Shown here piece by piece: positions 62,201 to 64,000 of a DNA stretch of 64,000 bases. A program made the position numbers and the translations under genes. The notes beneath the pieces are model-generated. The model worked only from the letters and a program-made list of their open reading frames with translations, ran no database searches and was not told the origin of the DNA. The stretch's first letter is position 1, and each line of letters starts with the position of its first letter. This DNA is from Acidobacteriota bacterium (GTDB lineage Bacteria; Acidobacteriota; Terriglobia; Bryobacterales; Bryobacteraceae): positions 44,754 through 108,753 of the forward strand of contig JAPKZB010000014.1 in NCBI GenBank assembly GCA_026393985.1, given 5' to 3'.

Positions 62201-64000
62201 ACGACCACCCGCACCGCCACCGCCGTCTCCTGGACGGCACAAGCCAACAACTCCGTCTCTAGCCGCTCCCACACCCTGACGATCGGGGACAAGAGCTTCA
62301 CCTTCACGCAGAGCGGGGCCGTCGGCTCGGTCACCCTCAGCGCGGCCTCCGGGTCGGCCCCGCCCGCCGGCGGCTCCGGCAGCGTCACCGTAACCCCCTC
62401 CCCGGCTGACTTCACCACCTGGACCGTCAGCGCTCCGCCCGCCTGGCTCAGTGCTACCCGCACCGCAACGGCCGTCTCCTGGACCGCCCAGGCAAACAAC
62501 TCCGTCAACGCCAGAGCCGCCACGCTCACCATCGGCGACAAAACTTACACCGTAAACCAATCCGGGGCCGCCGGTTCCGTTACCCTCACTCCCGCCACGG
62601 CCACCGTCCCCTCCTCCGGCGGCGCGGCCACCATCACCGTCACCCCAACTCCGGCCGACTACAACACCTGGACCGTCTCGGGAAACCCCTCGTGGCTCAC
62701 CGTATCTACCTCCGGCAATACGGTCAGTTGGAACGCGGCGGCTAACAACTCAGTGAACGCGCGATCGGCCAACGTCACCATCGGCGACAAAACCTTCACC
62801 CTGAACCAATCCGGCGCCACCGGCAGTCTCACCCTCAGCGCCTCCTCCGCCTCTATCCCCTCCGCCGGTGGGTCCGGTACCGTCTCCGCCACCCCCAACC
62901 CGGCCGACTACACCAACTGGACCGTCACGGGCCAGCCCGCGTGGCTCACCGTCACCCAATCAGCGAATGTCGTATCGTGGTCTGCTCCCGCCATCAATTC
63001 GGTGACCGCCCGCACCGCCGCGCTCGCCATCGGCAACCAGACCTACACGCTCACGCAGGCCGGGGCCGTCGGCTCGGTGGCACTGAGCGCCGCTTCGGCC
63101 GCCGCGGCGCCCACCGGCGGGACAGGCAGTTTTGCCGTCACTCCAACACCGTCCGACTTCACCTCCTGGTCTGTCACCGGAGCCCCGGCGTGGCTGACCC
63201 TCACGACCTCCGGCAACACCGTCAACTGGACGGTCGCGGCCATTAACTCGGTCAACGCCCGAACGGCAACCCTCACCATCAGCAACCAGACATTTACTCT
63301 GACCCAGTCCGGCGCCCCTGGTTCTATCACGCTCGGCGCGTCCACCGCCACGGTCGGCGCTCTCGGAGGTTCCGGCAGCGTTGCGATCAACGCAACGCCG
63401 GCCGACTACACCGGCTGGACCGTCTCCAGCTCGCCGTCCTGGCTCATCCTTTCGACCTCGGGCAGTACGCTTTCCTGGACCGCGGCCGCCAACAACTCCG
63501 TCTCGCCCCGCACCGCCACCCTAGCCATCGGTAACCAAACTTTCACCCTTTCCCAACTGGGCGCGACTGGGTCGCTGAGCATCAGCCCGGCGTCTGCATC
63601 CGCCCCTGGGGGGGGCATCACGGGCACCATTACGGTAACCCCGACTCCAGCCGATTACAAGACATGGACGGTATCCGGACAGCCGGCATGGCTCTCGGTC
63701 ACCACGACCGAAAACACCATTACCTGGACCGCCGCCGCCAATAACTCCATCGCCGCCCGCTCCGCCACCCTCACCATCGGCGACAAATCCTTCACGCTCG
63801 CCCAAGCCGGCGCCACCGGCTCAGTAACAATCAGCCCCACCGCCGCCTCCGCCCCCGCCACCGGGGCGTCCGGCTCGATCACCGTCACCCCAACGCCCAC
63901 CGACTTCACCACCTGGACCGTTACCGGCGCCCCCGCCTGGCTCACCGTCTCCACCACCGGCAATACCATCACCTGGACCGCCGCCCCCAATAACTCCGTC
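59234..64000 (+). CDS. Giant secreted S8 protease with BACON-like repeat array (3' end outside window)
   Basis: At least 1589 aa, open to the window end. Signal peptide MTRALRYLVPLLLAVGLLPAQ, then an inhibitor-like propeptide (GQILIKPKLA ... IEFAEPDY). The subtilase domain has Asp155 (VVDTGID), His210 (GHGTHVAGT), Asn301 (AAGNE) and Ser369 (SGTSMATPHVAG), all intact. A PKD-like stretch lies at about 430-515 and a nidogen-like beta domain at about 525-695 (LPFSFPFFGG, ANGLVTLG, FWDDLDPSTGGTI). From residue 699 onward come BACON-like repeats of exactly 83 residues. A TATACT box at 59143-59148 is the best promoter candidate; no clear -35. Confidence 0.93.
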   Translation, partial: MTRALRYLVPLLLAVGLLPAQPLKYAPYRTGQILIKPKLAASSLLLQALHNTHGASIARVFARVGNIQVLRLPKTMNVEQAVALYRANPFIEFAEPDYLVSINQTQTFPNDLSFNQLWGLHNTGQAGGTVNADINAPEAWSLRTSASSIVVGVVDTGIDYNHPDLAANMWTNPGEIPNNGIDDDKNGFVDDVFGINAITDTGNPMDDDGHGTHVAGTIGAVGNNGTGVTGVAWNVKLMALKFIGGGSGSTADAIQCINYALSKGVQILSNSWGGGGFSQPLYDAISSAKDQGVLFVAAAGNESLNNDTAISFPASYDLPNVVSVAATDRNDTLAGYSNFGYRRVHLGAPGSDIYSTLPNNGYGVLSGTSMATPHVAGALALLKAQFPALAYDELIRRLLLATDARSNLDQTTLSGGRLNLYRALANLQRPIPHFTVSPRSGSPPLTVTFTDSSLGTLTSRTLNAGAGGSAIALSGSTSFTYSTSGTYPATLTVAGPDGTATRSQSIRVQPPYTVASNPYAWFDTTGMTALSLDDDSISAAVTLPFSFPFFGGQFNTAYISANGLVTLGTPNGGSEFANTAIPNTTAPNNALYPFWDDLDPSTGGTIRYGTSGGNFVVSWENIAHRSDTSRTYPLSFQIVLNRWGGIQYNYREVRPTRLVYGGGRGATVGIEDEFGSMATQSSFNTNSLTNLSARSFSRGTVTLSAATASVPAAGGSANLTVTPAEPAYAAWSVSGQPAWLSVDVSANPHVFTAAANTDPNPRTATLTIGDKSFTLTQAGSPGTVTLSPAAAAAAAAGATGVITVTPSPSTYTSWTVTGNPAWLTVSTTGNTVNWTAQANNSVTARSATLIIGDKSFALSQSGATGSLTLNPTSASAPAPGGTGAITVTPTPADFNTWTVSTPPAWLTVSTTGNTINWTASANNSVTSRSATLTIGDKSFTLSQSGATGSLSLSPTSATVAAAGATGSITVTPTPADFTTWTVSTPPAWLTTTRTATAVSWTAQANNSVSSRSHTLTIGDKSFTFTQSGAVGSVTLSAASGSAPPAGGSGSVTVTPSPADFTTWTVSAPPAWLSATRTATAVSWTAQANNSVNARAATLTIGDKTYTVNQSGAAGSVTLTPATATVPSSGGAATITVTPTPADYNTWTVSGNPSWLTVSTSGNTVSWNAAANNSVNARSANVTIGDKTFTLNQSGATGSLTLSASSASIPSAGGSGTVSATPNPADYTNWTVTGQPAWLTVTQSANVVSWSAPAINSVTARTAALAIGNQTYTLTQAGAVGSVALSAASAAAAPTGGTGSFAVTPTPSDFTSWSVTGAPAWLTLTTSGNTVNWTVAAINSVNARTATLTISNQTFTLTQSGAPGSITLGASTATVGALGGSGSVAINATPADYTGWTVSSSPSWLILSTSGSTLSWTAAANNSVSPRTATLAIGNQTFTLSQLGATGSLSISPASASAPGGGITGTITVTPTPADYKTWTVSGQPAWLSVTTTENTITWTAAANNSIAARSATLTIGDKSFTLAQAGATGSVTISPTAASAPATGASGSITVTPTPTDFTTWTVTGAPAWLTVSTTGNTITWTAAPNNSV
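61328..64000 (+). repeat. Tandem 249-bp units coding BACON-like domains (ten complete, one cut by the window)
   Basis: Unit starts fall at 61328, 61577 and every 249 bp on to 63818, giving ten full units and the 5' part of an eleventh. The protein pattern is GSxTLSPxxAxxxxxGGxGxI, then TVTPTPADFxTWTVxxxPAWL, then TVSTTGNTVxWTAxANNSV, then xARSATLTIGDKSFTLxQSGAT. Units 7 to 9 share GNQ or SNQ where the others have GDK, suggesting local duplication or gene conversion. There is no indel in over 2.2 kb. Confidence 0.93.

Noticed and set aside
60302..62560. A 752-codon minus-strand open frame opposite the giant protease
   Set aside because: It is Gly/Gly-Ala-rich low-complexity translation of the antisense of GC-rich repeats, with no start signal; the plus strand carries catalytic motifs and an exact domain period.
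61328..64000. CRISPR-like or satellite array
   Set aside because: The units are one open coding frame with BACON-like residues; there are no identical short repeats with unique spacers.

Overview
The window is GC-rich bacterial chromosome. Its gene content points to Acidobacteriota, most likely the Bryobacterales/Solibacter group (inference). The marks are three Oar-type TonB-dependent receptors with an N-terminal carboxypeptidase-regulatory fold, a DUF1501 gene coupled to a PSD1-type cytochrome gene, PQQ-propeller dehydrogenases, many Tat-exported hydrolases and oxidoreductases, and a remnant of a TIGR03437-like domain. I found no tRNA, rRNA, CRISPR array or intact insertion sequence.

Layout. 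1-9.4 kb is a scarred region. It holds the 5' part of a TonB receptor (cut by the window edge), remnants of IS21 and IS66 transposases, a sulfatase, a truncated hypothetical gene next to a 17-bp triple repeat, a secreted hypothetical protein, and an alpha/beta hydrolase pseudogene with four lesions, followed by further gene debris. 9.5-24 kb is a secreted catabolic block: a kexin-like S8 protease with four CARDB domains, an operon of a CBM9/di-haem cytochrome c and a PQQ dehydrogenase, a conserved hypothetical, a two-propeller sialidase-like protein, and the DUF1501/PSD1 pair. 24.6-28.2 kb is a complete Oar-like receptor with its own promoter and terminator. 28.4-34.4 kb is a tightly overlapping export operon (ABC, HlyD, TolC, TIM-barrel isomerase) divergent from an ArsR-type regulator flanked by two matching palindromes. 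34.3-38 kb holds two tandem PQQ-like propeller proteins. 38-46.8 kb is mostly cytoplasmic and membrane functions: MoaB, SDR, GNAT, a degenerate hybrid histidine kinase, a class V aminotransferase, an EamA transporter, an aldo/keto reductase and SurE. 46.8-50.2 kb is the third Oar-like receptor. 50.3-59.1 kb runs from an M1 peptidase interrupted by an in-frame TAG through DUF6702-like, DUF2007, serine hydrolase, Gfo/Idh/MocA, GDPD, VOC, Usp and DHH genes. The window ends inside a giant S8 protease with exact 249-bp BACON-like repeats.

How the genes work together (inference): receptors import oligomers released by secreted proteases, sulfatase, sialidase-like and PSD1/DUF1501 proteins, while periplasmic PQQ enzymes and cytochromes handle the oxidation. 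Several promoters look leaderless, with a TAnnnT box 5-12 nt before the ATG.

Whole-window signals. In lines I counted by hand, the plus strand is G-rich up to about 50.2 kb whichever strand is coding, and abruptly C-rich after it. This is the pattern expected at a replication terminus or an inversion breakpoint. Decay is concentrated at the left end.
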